Positions 21,641 to 21,695 of a stretch of 21,695 nt of DNA are shown piece after piece. Location of the stretch: positions 1-21,695 of the forward strand of contig JAIPBB010000040.1 in the NCBI GenBank assembly GCA_021739805.1. The letters run 5' to 3'. Origin of the DNA: Saprospiraceae bacterium (lineage in GTDB: Bacteria; Bacteroidota; Bacteroidia; Bacteroidales; JAIPBB01). The notes below the pieces were generated by a model that saw only the letters and a list, made by a program, of their open reading frames with translations, made no database searches and was not told the origin of the DNA. The position numbers were made by a program, and so were the translations under genes. Position 1 is the first letter of the stretch. Each line of letters starts with the position of its first letter.

Positions 21641-21695
21641 AAAAAAAAAAAATGTTGTTAAGCAAAAGTATAATAAAAAAGAGATTTGTCCATAT

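Noticed and set aside
21591..21652. Minus-strand rho-independent terminator
   Set aside because: The A-run lies 3' of the stem on the plus strand, so on the minus strand the T-run would precede rather than follow the hairpin.

Overview
The window is AT-rich and looks like the chromosome of a Bacteroidota bacterium, probably an uncultured member of the Bacteroidales or a relative. Four things point there. Three proteins carry type IX secretion (T9SS) C-terminal sorting domains. Starts lack clear Shine-Dalgarno sequences, and several upstream regions carry the Bacteroidota -7 box TAnnTTTG. Many lipoproteins and outer-membrane barrels are family members typical of the phylum (DUF5063, GreA-like 150-residue protein, rSAM/lipoprotein system). 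No rRNA, tRNA, CRISPR array, transposase or phage gene was seen.

Layout. Positions 1-3356 are on the minus strand: the serine biosynthesis pair serC-serA (serA cut by the window edge), recR, and a secreted thioredoxin-fold protein with a T9SS domain. Positions 3560-9063 are on the plus strand and hold sugar-nucleotide genes: UDP-glucose dehydrogenase, UDP-glucuronate decarboxylase (together giving UDP-xylose), an RmlD-type reductase and a phosphohexomutase. They are separated by unusual arrays of short words. A YfbK-like von Willebrand A lipoprotein follows (9413-10873), then a 538-base non-coding gap holding a nested inverted-repeat element.

Positions 11412-14021 hold what I consider the most interesting locus. 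It is a radical SAM/SPASM enzyme preceded by two paralogous small exported proteins. One is a lipoprotein with Cys-Tyr-Gly-Val-Pro at its mature N-terminus. The other has Tyr-Gly-Ala-Pro just after a non-lipid signal peptide and a T9SS sorting domain at its C-terminus. This matches the little-characterised rSAM/lipoprotein system of Bacteroidota, with an added T9SS-exported paralogue.

Positions 14173-16581 carry an unrecognised lipoprotein, an exported protein of unknown role, a perfect 42-base palindrome serving as a shared terminator, and a convergent GreA-like gene. Positions 16772-21505 carry a DUF5063 gene, a tandem ice-binding (DUF3494) protein with a T9SS domain, a tyrosine-rich outer-membrane barrel, and a CsbD / coiled-coil lipoprotein / porin-like barrel operon. 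The ice-binding and first barrel genes share a near-identical 40-base upstream element and a TGTGAA/TTCACA palindrome at fixed spacing, so they are probably co-regulated as an envelope or cold/stress response set.

A second theme is non-coding. At several gaps (around 2300-2557, 4936-5082, 6086-6256, 10912-11040, 12721-12925) there are arrays of degenerate 7-, 8-, 11-, 16- or 24-base words that keep strict register. Some unit types recur at different loci in opposite orientations. I know of no named family for them.
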